Assembly: GCA_964036045.1 (NCBI GenBank)
Contig: OZ038385.1
Location: 57,569,919-57,633,918 of the forward strand
Direction: 5' to 3'
Origin: Eutreptiella sp. 'Long Island Sound 2002'
Taxonomy: Eukaryota; Euglenozoa; Euglenophyceae; Eutreptiales; Eutreptiaceae
Length of the DNA: 64,000 bases
Part shown: positions 23,725-35,727 of the stretch, one piece after another
Numbering within the stretch: position 1 is the first letter of the stretch
Layout of the letters: every line of letters begins with the position of its first letter
The notes under the pieces: model-generated
The model's input: only the letters and a program-made list of their open reading frames with translations
What the model was told of the DNA's origin: nothing
Database searches by the model: none
Program-made: the position numbers and the translations under genes

Positions 23725-25654
23725 GATGCAAGTGCCTCCGGTTCACGGTATCTGACCCCCGCAATATGGACAGTGTACCGCCAGTGTTGCACAAGATTGC
23801 AGGCAAACCATGGAGGCTCGGCATTAGTGGCTTTGAGGGTTGTTTTGTAGGTGATTTGCCATGACACGTTGGGAGTTTTTTTTTTGTTTTGTGCAGAGTC
23901 CAAATGTTCAAAATTATGCGACATTGTGCATGTGCTGATCATGAGGTTGATGCATAGCTGTTGGATGTTGTTCTGTGAGTGCATGCAAGCTCCCCAGTGC
24001 CATATGGACATTGTACTATTGGCGTCAGAGTAGATGACATTGCAGGCCAACTCAGGCAGCATAGGATGAGAGCTCATGTTTGATGGTTGGTAGATGATTT
24101 GCTGTTGTGATGGAGGTTTTGTGATTAATCACATGCCAAATGTCTAGGATGTGCTTGTTTGTGTTAGTGCTTTGATTTGCGCTCTTCAACTCACAGCAGC
24201 TAGTCCCCAATATACTAGCAATGTTGGTTGGGCCACTGGCCAGCACAGGCCAAGTAGGATTGGTGGCACTGCTGGTGGTTTGGTGGCCTACCACTGCTCT
24301 CAATGCAATCTTATTCAACAGTGGTGACACATTGTGCAGATCGCAAAGGTCACTGTACCATACAGCTGAAGCACTCATACACCACACAAAGTAGATTCCC
24401 TCTAAGCATTCTAGACACTTTGTGTGCGGCAGATCAATTAGTAGGATTTTGCTTTTTGACATGAGTGCCTGAGCTTCACAGCACATATAAGCCATGTATC
24501 ACCAGTTTTGTGCAAGAGTATTGTACCAGTATTGTACCACAGCACTGAACATTTGCAGGGTTATCATGAACAGTGAAGATTGGCCTCTATGATGGTTATG
24601 TAGGTCAGATTACAGCCTCATCCATCGATTGCCTATTACTCTTGTCAATCAAAGCATCATGTTTGCATTGCAAATTGCGTGTATGTGTAGATGCAAGTGC
24701 CTCCGGTTCACGGTATCTGACCCTCGCAATATGGACAGTGTACCGCCAGTGATGCACAAGATTGCAGGCAAACCCCGGAGGCTGGGCATTAGTGGCTTTG
24801 AGGGTTGTTTTGTAGGTGATTTGCCATGACACGTTGGGAGGTTTTTTTTTTGTTTTGTGCAGAGTCCAAATGTTCAAAATTATGCTACATTGTGCATGTG
24901 CCGATCATGAGGTTGATGCATAGCTGTTGGATGTTGTTCTGTGAGTGCATGCAAGCTCCCCAGTGCCATATGGACATTGTACTATTGGCGTCAGAGTAGA
25001 TGACATTGCAGGCCAACTCAGGCAGCATAGGATGAGAGCTCATGGTTGATGGTTGGTAGATGATTTGCTGTTGTGATGGAGGTTTTGTGATTAATCACAT
25101 GCCAAATGTCTAGGATGTGCTTGTTTGTGTTAGTGCTTTGATTTGCGCTCTGCAACTCACAGCAGCTAGTCCCCAATATACTAGCAATGTTGGTTGGGCC
25201 ACTGGCCAGCACAGGCCAAGTAGGATTGGTGGCACTGCTGGTGGTTTGGTGGCCTACGACTGCTCTCAATGCAATCTTATTCAACAGTGGTGACACATTG
25301 TGCAGATGGCAAGGTCACTGTACCATAAAGCTGAAGCACTCATACACGACACAAAGTAGATTCCCTCTAAGCATTCTAGCCACTTTGTGTGCGGCAGATC
25401 AATTTGTTGGATTTTGCTTTTTGACATTAGTGCCTGAGCTTCACAGCACATATAAGCCATGTATCACCAGTTTTGTGCAAGAGTATTGTACCAGTATTGT
25501 ACCACAGCACTGAACATTTGCAGGGTTACCATGAACAGTCAAGATTGGCCTCTATGATGGTTATGTAGGTCAGATTACAGCCTCATCCATCGATTGCCTA
25601 TTACTCTTGTCAATCAAAGCATCATGTTTGCATTGCAAATTGCGTGTATGTGTA

Positions 25655-25966
25655 GATGCAAGTGCCTCCGGTTCACGGTATCTGACCCTCGCAATATGGA
25701 CAGTGTACCGCCAGTGATGCACAAGATTGCAGGCAAACCATGAAGGCTCGTCATGATGATTTGTCCGCATTTGGGCGCCATGTCCGCACTGCACACCAAG
25801 TTTCTGTGATGATGCAAGTGCCTCCGGTTCACGGTATCTGACCCCCGCAATATGGACAGTGTACCGCCAGTGTTGCACAAGATTGCAGGCAAACCATGAA
25901 GGCTCGTCATGATGATTTGTCCGCATTTGGGCGCCATGTCCGCACTGCACACCAAGTTTCTGTGAT
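25655..25966. repeat. 156-bp subrepeat block, two extra units
   Basis: The string gatgcaag occurs at 25655, 25811 and 25967. The monomer is then cut short at the deletion junction near 26,026. Confidence 0.92.
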
Positions 25967-26019
25967 GATGCAAGTGCCTCCGGTTCACGGTATCTGACCC
26001 CCGCAATATGGACAGTGTA

Positions 26020-26035
26020 CCGCCAATAGGATGAG
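26020..26035. other. Deletion junction inside a monomer
   Basis: Sequence passes directly from ...cagtgtaccgcca to ataggatgagagctc. In a normal monomer these segments are separated by the T-run section and the phase anchor, so a few hundred bases are missing. A 241-codon minus-strand ORF spans the join only because the deletion happens to be frame-neutral there. Confidence 0.9.
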
Positions 26036-28607
26036 AGCTCATGGTTGATGGTTGGTAGATGATTTGCTGTTGTGATGGAGGTTTTGTGATTAATCACATG
26101 CCAAATGTCTAGGATGTGCTTGTTTGTGTTAGTGCTTTGATTTGCGCTCTGCAACTCACAGCAGCTAGTCCCCAATATACTAGCAATGTTGGTTGGGCCA
26201 CTGGCCAGCACAGGCCAAGTAGGATTGGTGGCACTGCTGGTGGTTTGGTGGCCTACCACTGCTCTCAATGCAATCTTATTCAACAGTGGTGACACATTGT
26301 GCAGATGGCAAGGTCACTGTACCATAAAGCTGAAGCACTCATACACCACACAAAGTAGATTCCCTCTAAGCATTCTAGACACTTTGTGTGCGGCAGATCA
26401 ATTAGCAGGATTTTGCTTTTTGACATTAGTGCCTGAGCTTCACAGCACATATAAGCCATGTATCACCAGTTTTGTGCAAGAGTATTGTACCAGTATTGTA
26501 CCACAGCACTGAACATTTGCAGGGTTATCATGAACAGTCAAGATTGGCCTGTATGATGGTTATGTAGGTCAGATTACAGCCTCATCCATCGATTGCCTAT
26601 TACTCTTGTCAATCAAAGCATCATGTTTGCATTGCAAATCACGTGTATGTGTAGATGCAAGTGCCTCCGGTTCACGGTATCTGACCCTCGCAATATGGAC
26701 AGTGTACCGCCAGTGTTGCACAAGATTGTAGGCAAACCATGGAGGCTGGGCATTAGTGGGTTTGAGGGTTGTTTTGTAGGTGATTTGCCATGACACGTTG
26801 GGAGTTTTTTTTTTTTTGTTTTGTGCAGAGTCCAAATGTTCAAAATTGTGCTGCATTGTGCATGTGCTGATCATGAGGTTGATGCATAGCTGTTGGATGT
26901 TGTTCTGTGAGTGCATGCAAGCTCCCCAGTGCCATATGGACATTGTACTATTGGCGTCAGAGTAGATGACATTGCAGGCCAACTCAGGCAGCATAGGATG
27001 AGAGCTCATGGTTGATGGTTGGTAGATGATTTGCTGTTGTGATGGAGGTTTTGTGATTAATCACATGCCAAATGTCTAGGATGTGCTTGTTTGTGTTAGT
27101 GCTTTGATTTGCGCTCTGCAACTCACAGCAGCTAGTCCCCAATATACTAGCAATGTTGGTTGGGCCACTGGCCAGCACAGGCCAAGTAGGATTGGTGGCA
27201 CTGCTGGTGGTTTGGTGGCCTACGACTGCTCTCAATGCAATCTTATTCAACAGTGGTGACACATTGTGCAGATGGCAAGGTCACTGTACCATAAAGCTGA
27301 AGCACTCATACACCACACAAAGTAGATTCCCTCTAAGCATTCTAGACACTTTGTGTGCGGCAGATCAATTAGCAGGATTTTGCTTTTTGACATTAGTGCC
27401 TGAGCTTCACAGCACATATAAGCCATGTATCACCAGTTTTGTGCAAGAGTATTGTACCAGTATTGTACCACAGCACTGAACATTTGCAGGGTTATCATGA
27501 ACAGTCAAGATTGGCCTGTATGATGGTTATGTAGGTCAGATTACAGCCTCATCCATCGATTGCCTATTACTCTTGTCAATCAAAGCATCATGTTTGCATT
27601 GCAAATCACGTGTATGTGTAGATGCAAGTGCCTCCGGTTCACGGTATCTGACCCTCGCAATATGGACAGTGTACCGCCAGTGTTGCACAAGATTGCACGC
27701 AAACCATGGAGGCTGGGCATTAGTGGGTTTGAGGGTTGTTTTGTAGGTGATTTGCCATGACACGTTGGGAGTTTTTTTTTTTTTGTTTTGTGCAGAGTCC
27801 AAATGTTCAAAATCATGCTGCATTGTGCATGTGCTGAGCATGAGGTTGATGCATAGCTGTTGGATGTTGTTCTGTGAGTGCATGCAAGCTCCCCAGTGCC
27901 ATATGGACATTGTACTATTGGCGTCAGAGTAGATGACATTGCAGGCCAACTCAGGCAGCATAGGATGAGAGCTCATGGTTGATGGTTGGTAGATGATTTG
28001 CTGTTGTGATGGAGGTTTTGTGATTAATCACATGCCAAATGTCTAGGATGTGCTTGTTTGTGTTAGTGCTTTGATTTGCGCTCTGCAACTCACAGCAGCT
28101 AGTCCCCAATATACTAGCAATGTTGGTTGGGCCACTGGCCAGCACAGGCCAAGTAGGATTGGTGGCACTGCTGGTGGTTTGGTGGCCTACCACTGCTCTC
28201 AATGCAATCTTATTCAACAGTGGTGACACATTGTGCAGATGGCAAGGTCACTGTACCATACAGCTGAAGCTCTCATACACCACACAAAGTAGATTCCCTC
28301 TAAGCATTCTAGACACTTTGTGTGCGGCAGATCAATTAGTAGGATTTTGCTTTTTGACATGAGTGCCTGAGCTTCACAGCACATATAAGCCATGTATCAC
28401 CAGTTTTGTGCAAGAGTATTGTACCAGTATTGTACCACAGCACTGAACATTTGCAGGGTTATCATGAACAGTGAAGATTGGCCTGTATGATGGTTATGTA
28501 GGTCAGATTACAGCCTCATCCATCGATTGCCTATTACTCTTGTCAATCAAAGCATCATGTTTGCATTGCAAATCACGTGTATGTGATGATGCAAGTGCCT
28601 CCGTTTC

Positions 28608-28860
28608 ACGATGTCCATATGGCACAGGCGAGCTTGCATGCACTTACAGAACAACATCCAACAGCTATGCATCAACCTCATGATCAGCACATGCACAATG
28701 TAGCACAATTTTGACCATTTGGACTCTGCACAAAACAAAAAAAACTCCCAACACTTCATGGCAAATCACCTACAAAACAACCCTCAAAGCCACTCATGCC
28801 GAGCCTCCATGGTTTGCCTGCAATCTTGTGCAACACTGGCGGTACACTGTCCATATTGCT
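28608..28860 (-). repeat. Inverted part-monomer capping the array
   Basis: After the plus-strand array reaches gcctccgtttcac, the sequence becomes the reverse complement of the monomer section between the catatggacat segment and agcaatatggacag. It reads atgtccatatggcac, then catgatcagcacatgcac, then the A-run complement of the T-run, then ggcggtacactgtccatatt. About 250 bp is inverted, then unrelated sequence begins. The copy is somewhat diverged, for example aacacttcatggc for aacgtgtcatggc. Confidence 0.92.
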
Positions 28861-29087
28861 CGCTATTGCAAAGGCGAAGAACCATTTCGTCTCCAGAGGA
28901 TGAGCACGCATCGGGGGCCAAAGACTGTATTGGGAAGTGGAAGCATTGAAGCAAGTCTCACTATTCGATACAAGCACACTATTAAGGCTGGTGTGAGTAC
29001 CATGTGCGTTAGTTAAGAAAAGGGTGTTCATGCCTCAGATAACATGCAAATTTTCCCGATCTCAACCTCCATCGCTAAAAATGGTAG
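28861..29087. other. Unique stretch between satellite and Harbinger fragment
   Basis: No repeat, RNA gene or convincing ORF is visible. A plus-strand ORF running out of the inverted satellite crosses it for about 50 codons, which is probably chance. Confidence 0.4.
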
Positions 29088-29198
29088 ATTGGATGACCTA
29101 ATTTTAAGGGCCTTTGGAAGGGGTGTGCCTTTGGGCTCTTCGCGGGGAAACTGGTCTGAAAATAGCGCACAGTGCGCGCGCAGTGCAAGGACGCCCCC
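29088..29198 (+). mobile_element. Right-end fragment of a Harbinger-like element
   Basis: The segment from about gacctaattttaagggcc to gcgcgcgcagtgcaaggacgccccc matches the right subterminal region of the three complete copies at 50.4, 52.4 and 58.8 kb. It includes the ggggtgtgc...gggctcttcg section and the terminal C5. No left end is visible upstream, so the copy is truncated or the left part is unrecognisable. Confidence 0.7.
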
Positions 29199-29531
29199 TT
29201 AGCATGGAGTGGCCTTGGTAGTTGTTTGGTAGATGATTTGCAGGTTTGCAGGAATATTTCCGAATCACAAAATTTTCTGCAACAACGAGTCTGTGGAAAT
29301 CTTGTCCTCCTCTCAATCATCGGTGTCATCACTATACTCCTCCTTTGCACACACCACCTGCACCACCTTGCCATTTGCCCTTTTGTCCCTTTGATCCTTC
29401 TCCTCCTATCTGCACCCCTGAAAAATGTTGGCGTCGTCAGCTCAATATCACGTGTGACCGAACACACCCTACCAAAGCAATTCATTGTGCTATCTCAACA
29501 GGATCCTGATGGTTCCATCTGCCTCCCTTTC

Positions 29532-29533
<2 letters not shown>

Positions 29534-29572
<39 letters not shown>
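29534..29572. repeat. (CT)n microsatellite
   Basis: About 19 CT dinucleotides without interruption. Confidence 0.98.
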
Positions 29573-29575
<3 letters not shown>

Positions 29576-29577
29576 CT

Positions 29578-29582
<5 letters not shown>

Positions 29583-29609
<27 letters not shown>
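29583..29609. repeat. (TG)n microsatellite
   Basis: About 13 TG dinucleotides, 10 bases after the CT tract. Confidence 0.98.
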
Positions 29610-29767
29610 CTTGTCATCGTTTGATTGTAACCCCCCTCACTTTTTTTAACATGTTCCGGGTAACCTTATACATGCCCCTGAGCTTACCACCACCCCTTCC
29701 TAATGCACTTTCCAATAGTGACATCCCACTCGCCCTGTGTTGCTGAGTTGCCATTCCCATCAGGTCC

Positions 29768-30009
29768 ATGGCAGGCAGCGGGCAGGGCTTTGACGTGATT
29801 TTCTGTCACGCCCCTCCGAGTGAGTTGATTCCAGTCAGCACCTGGTGGATGGCTCTGTTAAATAGGGGAAGGCTGCCGCAGGTTCCATCCACAGTTTCAT
29901 ATACTTTTCTGCTCCTACACTCACACATATCATGAGCTGTGGGACTTTGGGTCTTTTATGACATTGTGTGTGTGTGTGTGTGTTTCTATACCTCTCTGGC
30001 CCCCTTTCC

Positions 30010-30047
<38 letters not shown>

Positions 30048-30799
30048 CAACACCTCCACAGCTGGGATGGTGCTCAGTGCACAACAAACGACGGCAGATG
30101 GGGTTTTTGCGATACAACCCCATTGACGGCCAGTGGGTGTGTATGGGTGATAATCAATGTCGCCTGAGTCAACGCCAGCAGCAGAAACAGCAGCAAGGCG
30201 TAGAGGAGAACATCCCGCAACAGAAGGCCTCAACTCCACCTGCCGCATCCCCAAGGTCGAAGCCCTCTCCCACAACGAAGGCGGCCCTACCAACTCCAGC
30301 ATCCACACCGAACAGTGCAGAGCTGGCGTCCCTGCCTGCTGTCTCACCAAGGGCGGCGTCCCCCAACAGCAGTTTTGGAAGCCCAGGCGGACCTTTTGGA
30401 TTTGCCCCATCGGTGCCGGACCTCATGCCTGCGCCCCATGCCCTCAAGCGCAGCTCCATGAAGCATGGCATCCACACTTCCCATTTGACGTTCTGGAGCC
30501 CACAAGACAGCCCGACACATGACTCCAATCGCGTCTCCCCAGAGACGTACTCCGAGGCTGAGGCGGAGGGTCCCGCATTTTCCGGAAAGATGTATACTGG
30601 GATTCCTGGGGGACCTGTGCCTCCGTACACAGCTGGGGGCATGTGGCTCCAGGACAAGCCTGCAGCTGCTGCACCCTGTGCTAAGGCTGACCCCTGGGGA
30701 ACGAGCCCCAGGCTGTATGCCACACCAAGTGCTAGTCCTGCAAGCACCCCTGCTTCCAGCCCTGCAGCCTGTGGGCTGTGGCTTGGAACATGGGCATAA
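29768..30799 (+). CDS. Two-exon host gene model, CxxH/CxxxxxC motif protein of unknown function
   Basis: Model: exon 1 is 29768-29881 (ATG, 38 codons), intron 29882-30061, exon 2 is 30062-30799 (245 codons plus stop), about 283 residues in total. The intron begins gttcca, contains (TG)n and (CT)n tracts, and ends ctccacag; the join is phase 0. Exon 1 encodes GFDVIFCHAPPSELIPV and WWMALLNRGRLP. Exon 2 opens with LGWCSVHNKRRQMGF and later WVCMGDNQC, a C-x2-H ... C-x5-C arrangement that could bind one zinc ion. The remainder is Gln-rich and then Ser/Pro/Ala-rich, probably disordered. I recall similar CxxH-K-R ... C motifs in protist proteins of unknown function, but that is not verified. Start choice is uncertain because a further upstream exon is possible. 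Confidence 0.5.
29965..29982. repeat. (TG)n microsatellite in the intron
   Basis: Nine TG dinucleotides inside the proposed intron. Confidence 0.95.
30015..30044. repeat. (CT)n tract, likely polypyrimidine tract of a 3' splice site
   Basis: About 15 CT dinucleotides ending 17 bp before the proposed acceptor cacag at 30057-30061. Confidence 0.8.
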
Positions 30800-33700
30800 A
30801 TGCTTGGGGGCCTGCATCAGGGTCTCGGAGAGTGTTCCGCTCAGTATGCCACTCCTACCATGGCCTTTGAATGCACTAAATAGACCATCTCCGTCTCCTC
30901 ATGCCCTACACTGCTCTTCCGACTCTTCGCGAGCGGAGACGGGCGTCAACACAACTACTTTCCAAGGTTGGCCACTGGCGGGCGTGGGCGCGCACCAATG
31001 GGTTGCGCTTGACCCCATGTCACGCAGAAGATTTGCATCTACGCCTCACAGTCTTCAACGTGTCCCCTGGCGTGTGCTTCTGCAACACGCAATAGGATTG
31101 ACCCACATTTGTTATGTGACAGTGGGAGTCTGCCCTCGAAAAGTCATCCCTTTGTGTGCCCACGCCAGTGGAAAATCAACTCACATGCAGCATAGCCTTC
31201 TTTAGGCTCCGGGTTCGCTTGCAGGATGTAAGTCTCGAGTATCATCTCCCCCTTTCCCCTCCAATGGGCCACCCTTTCCCCTCGTCAATGCCTTGTGCTA
31301 GGGATGCGATTTAGGGCTGAGAATGCAGTGGTCGTGGTCAAGGAGACAGGCTCAAAAGTTCATGGGCGTTACATTTTGGGGACGAGTTACAGGCTGCCAC
31401 TGAGGTTTGAATTGGGGCTGAGCTCGGGGGGGGGGGACCAAGGACAAGGGCCGAACTGTGGCAGGGCTGTCTGCGAGGAGACGGCCGAAGGCTTTAGGCG
31501 GCGCAACTGCGACAAACTGCCGGCGCTAGGCGCACAATCGATGGTGGTTCGACAGCAGTCGCTGGTCGGCAGGCGCGTTCGTTTGGTTTCTTTTGTATTT
31601 CAATTCAGTACAGCCCCTGGTTTTAGTCAAAGTGTTTTCAGATTTGGAGAGGGTTGATGTTGTCAGGTCATGAAGCTGCTGCGTCAGCGGTTTTGGCTTG
31701 GGCTCGGATGATTTCAACGGCCAGCTTTCCGGTTGCCGTGGGAAAAGCCTCCAGTCGTAGCTTTGCTCGATCCCTGTTTCTTACCCATTATGTCTCCCTT
31801 CACGCCACCCATCCCCCCTCTCTTTAGTCCTTTTGTCTCTGTTTGCACTGTTTTGGATTCCATGCCCTTTTCCCCTTCGCAGGTTGGAGTTCTCAGTGGG
31901 CGCCTGACATCAGCCCGCCCCTCCCAGGGTCACTGCTTTTCCTCGTAGCTTGGGGAGGGCGACTAGACAACAGTCGGACTGAAAGATTAGGGGGATGGGA
32001 TTGTGTTAGGCTCAGGGTTTGCCTTACAGCAGGGCTCTCCCTCAGGATTCAGGGTGTTCACCTTGTGTACTTCAGGCGCCTGAATTTTTTGTGTTAATTG
32101 TGATTCGCAAAAGCGGTTGGTGATAAATCGGCACCAGAATGCAGGGCTTTAATGGGTGTAACGGGGTCCATCATTTTGCCTGTTTTCGTTGTGCACAGCC
32201 ATGGTTTACAAGCTTCCAAATGGCGTTTGAGCAGGGGGCAGGAATCAGAGTAGTGGCAGGAGCAATTATAAGCACGGGTCTGTCCTTCGCTGTTCCCGTG
32301 TGCTCAAAGCATTCATACTCAGGCCGATTTAATGCCCTATCCATTGCGTGTGCTACTGTCGTCTGTAATGCCCACATGTCCATTACCCGTCCTGCTTGCG
32401 CAATGGCGTGCAGGCATGTATATTCTGCCCTGTGTGTCCTGTGTGTGCGTCTGTGCAGTGCATTCTCTCACCACCACCCCCTCCCACCCCGTCTCTCCGC
32501 TCTATACTATTTTGGTTAGGGCAAGGGTTCAGTGTACAAAGTCATTGACAGGACCAACAGCATCTACCTTGTCCTTTCGTGACCCTTTGCCTCCATCTGC
32601 AGCCCTATGTTGTGGCGATTTCCCTTGCAATGTCCAAATTCTCATACGAGGGTGCAGTGGGGGAGAAGGGGAGCTGGACCCCGCCCCCCGCTTAAGCGTG
32701 CAAACCTGCCCCCCTGCACCCCGGGCTGGTCCCCTGTGCAAGGGGACAGCTGCAGCGACTGCCGACGCCACCAGTGCTGTGTGGACGAGCCCAAATGACG
32801 CAGCACCCACCCGTGGACTTGACGCAGGTCTATGATTGCCCCCGCTCTGACACGCGCATGTGATCGCATAGCCAGACCCACAGCTGCAAGTAGTTGCGGA
32901 CAGTTGGTGGCGCTGCGGTCCCGGTCCTGGTCCAGGTTCCGGTCCCAATCATAACACAAGTGCACCCTGCTCTACCAGGGCTGTGACTCGTGGGTGACAT
33001 GTGGTTTCGACGATTGATGCTCCGCTTGTAACCCTCAGAGCCTATCCTATCAGGGCTGGTCTGACGTTGGGGGGGCGAATGACCCACAGACTACCCAGTG
33101 CCTGTGGAGTTTTGGGGGACATGACCGTATGCCCCCAGAAACACCTCCATCTCTCGGTTGCACTGAGTGAGCGGCCTCTGCTTGGGTGTCCCCAGCGTCC
33201 TGCGTGTAGTACCCAACGTGTACGGCCCCAGGGCGCTGGGTGAGACGCCCCTGCCCTATCCCCGGTGTGCCAGGTTACCCCGTCTGTGGGCCCCACATGC
33301 CTGGTGTGCCAACCTTGTCACCCAGTCTGTGAGGTCTATTGCCTGGCATGTCAAGTAAGAAGTTTCTTACAAGACCTGCTACGTATATTGCCCAGCGCAC
33401 AGCGCGCCCTCATTACCTTGGAAACCTAGATTCTGTGAAAGACCAATCTGCATGCCATGGCACGTAGATCTGCGTAGCAAATCTAGCCTGCGGTCCGTCC
33501 TCACTCTCCTTCCTGGGTGCGACGCAGGCAGGATCACACATACTGTAGATAGACACAGTTGGTAGCCTCCCAAAGCATCTGCCTGGGGTCGTCGGGCTTA
33601 TCACTGCCAAGTGACTTCGCTAAGCGGGATTTTCTCGACTGCCCTGGGCAACAGGTGTGCGTTGTCTCGTGTGCCAGGCATGCTGCCTGCTCCTGGGTTT

Positions 33701-34032
33701 GCTGCCTGAGACATCAGACATGGTGGTGGTTACACAGCTCAACATTCCCCTGGTAGAGGGGTATCCGGTCAGCCGGTATTTGGCCTGCAGGGCTTCTCAA
33801 CGGCCAGCAGCGATCAAGAGACCCAACAAATTAGCATTCCGTGGCATTTGCCCCTGGGCAGGTGCTCTTGGGTGTGCGTCTGCACCGCACTCAGCACTCA
33901 AGCTCGCCTGCTACAGGCCTGACCCATGCTCTACACCCGTTTGGCCCAAAGGCCTTACCGGGGTATATTGCACTGCACGACACCCTGTTCGTGCTCGTCC
34001 GCCCATGTACACCCCCTTGTATGAGCCACGTC

Positions 34033-34060
34033 CTTGTCTCAGCTACAGCGGGCATAGGGA
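34033..34060 (+). repeat. Short dispersed repeat, copy 1
   Basis: cttgtctcagctacagcggg followed by cataggga matches the sequence at 34282-34310 with a few changes. Confidence 0.6.
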
Positions 34061-34281
34061 CTGCACTAATTTGGTACCTAATTTGATTCGGTACAAACGT
34101 AGTGCAGCCACATAAGACATGGGTTTGCTGGCAAATTTGCCAGTTACATAGGGTTATGGACACATCCGTTGTGAGTGTTTGCCCACATAGCTCTGATTTT
34201 GGGGATATTTGCGCATTATATTCCCCTTTCTTGCACCAGCTCACCGTGCAATCTTCTCTTTTGAACCAAGGCGTCTACGGC

Positions 34282-34310
34282 CTTGTCCAAGCTACAGTAG
34301 GCGTAGGGAC
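34282..34310 (+). repeat. Short dispersed repeat, copy 2
   Basis: cttgtccaagctacagtagg followed by cgtagggac matches 34033-34060. Function unknown. Confidence 0.6.
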
Positions 34311-35675
34311 CGTATTAAACTAGTATTTTTGCAAGGGGGGGGTTACTTCGTAACCCAATGTCTCAACTCCTGCCCACTCCAGACATTTCGGCCAGATTTA
34401 CCCCCCAACCATCTGATGCTGACTGGAGTCCATGCATGTGGCCCCCTGTGCCCCAACCCCTGAGCCCAACCACTTCCCCCAGTACCAACGCGGGCCAAAC
34501 CCTTGTGCAAACCGTCCCGTACCCACAGTTGTATTCTGAAGCTCACACTCATACTCAACGTTCTCAACAAGTAGGAAGGCAGTTGGCAGGGTGTTTGCAT
34601 GCTGCATACATCCCACATACAGCACTGCCTGTATCGTCAGCTGAATCTCCCTCAGCTTACACCTCCCCCATCAATGGGGTACGGCCCACCTTGACTCTCA
34701 GTCAGAGAGGTTGTCCGGAATCTCTCGCAGGGGCCAGGTCAGCAACAAGTCGGTAAAATATCGTTGCCGGTCTCCTCTGAATCACTTCATGCTTGACAGT
34801 GTACTTTTGCCGGTCTCCTAGGAATCAGAACATTCTTGAAACGATATCCCGTTGGCAGCCTCTTGTGAATCAAAATATCTGGAAGTCTGACAGTCAGTAA
34901 AACGCGACTCAAAAAGCCACTCAGTGGAGCCACAGCCCCTTGCGGGCAAATGAGGTGCAGGATTTCGCCCTTCGTAGATCTTGCTGAAGGCCTGCACTGC
35001 ACTCGTGGTGGAAACCGCAACCCTAATCCGACTGTATTTGTGCCAACTGGGGGTATTTGGCACTGCCCCCCATCAGTTTGGGGGGCGTTCAAGAGCTGGT
35101 GCCCAGCTACGTCCATAGCAGACACTCCCATCACACAGCAACGCGTGCCTTTGGGTGGGTGGCGATTGCCTCCCGTCCTCCAACACCAGCCACCATTGGC
35201 CCAGTGAACCCCTTTTAGCTGGGTGCTGCTCGCAGGCGAAATGACACACGTGCATCGCAGGAGGTTGCTTGTCAACTCGGCTTTGACACCAAAAAGCTGT
35301 CCCTTTTCGGACGGCAGCGCCCTAGGCGTGTGCCTGGACGTAAGGGAGGAGCCTGTGGAGAGTGCGTTGCACGTGGGGTGCAAGGAACACAGGGCCGTAC
35401 CCTGCATCAACTTTTCCTTGGGTCAATGATGGCATACCTGATGAGATATTAGACTGCCACGTCCCTGATGCGCATCCGGCACTGACACTGACTGGGTTGG
35501 CGCAGTCCCACACGTGTTCCCCTGGACATCGCCCCCCCGGAACGCTGTTTGTCTGGAAAGTGTGCAGGAAACTGCCCTGTCGTAAGTCCTGCCCAGCCCA
35601 CAGCCCTGGCCTTCTGGCCAGCGGGAACGTTCTGTATAAATGTATCATCATATCTTGAACCTTAGTTTATGGATA

Positions 35676-35689
35676 TAAACTATAGTTTA
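35676..35689. other. 14-bp perfect palindrome
   Basis: taaactatagttta is an exact palindrome about 40 bp upstream of the gag-like ORF start. It could be part of a promoter or element terminus, or be chance. Confidence 0.5.
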
Positions 35690-35727
35690 GGACCCCGACT
35701 GTGTTGCTTAGTGTGTTCTTTGCACTG

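Larger units (their letters stand above)
1..28607. repeat. Satellite array, about 964-bp monomer with nested 156-bp unit
   Basis: Using the motif beginning gatgacattgcagg as phase anchor, monomers start at 228, 1197, 2633, 3597, 4565, 5534, 6967, 7936, 9372, 10336, 11299, 12262, 18118, 19082, 20359, 21636, 22913, 24033, 24999, 26965 and 27932. One further monomer (from about 26,027) lacks the anchor. Lengths fall into classes of 963-969, 1120, 1277 and 1433-1436 bp, differing by multiples of 156 bp. The left edge is cut by the window. Each monomer carries a T-run of about 8-13 followed by gttttgtgcag, a 12-bp palindrome, and a doubled gtattgtacca motif. ORFs of 60-263 codons occur on both strands, but they persist because the copies are nearly identical and because 156 is a multiple of three. 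I see no independent sign that they are translated. Confidence 0.97.
29199..29767. other. Non-coding stretch with microsatellites
   Basis: Contains the (CT)n and (TG)n tracts listed separately and no persuasive coding frame. The segment ending in ttcccatcag just before 29764 could be a 3' splice site for an upstream exon of the following gene. Confidence 0.4.
30800..35675. other. Mostly unassigned sequence with weak exon-like stretches
   Basis: No recognisable domain. Some stretches look exon-like. 33265-33354 reads as Cys-rich with CLVC and CLAC and ends at tcaa followed by gtaaga, a strong 5' splice-donor consensus. A second Cys-rich frame follows aacag near 33653 (CVVSCARHAAC). An ORF at 31295-31657 and Cys-containing frames at 35223-35658 may also be exons. 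These could be parts of one or more intron-rich genes or decayed transposons. I cannot join them into a model. Confidence 0.25.

Noticed and set aside
1-28607. CRISPR-like or rDNA-like array
   Set aside because: The repeat is far too long and has no alternating spacers. No rRNA sequence or transcription-unit features were recognised.
28905-28925. Left terminus of the Harbinger fragment at 29.2 kb (gggggccaaag)
   Set aside because: The bases after the G-run do not match the left subterminal sequence of the other copies and no matching 3-bp duplication is found.
29104-29316. Minus-strand ORF recurring at 29.1, 52.8 and 59.2 kb (tail PKxxPxxHPxxxP)
   Set aside because: It is the reverse translation of the right subterminal region of the Harbinger-like elements. 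Recurrence reflects the DNA repeat, not a protein.
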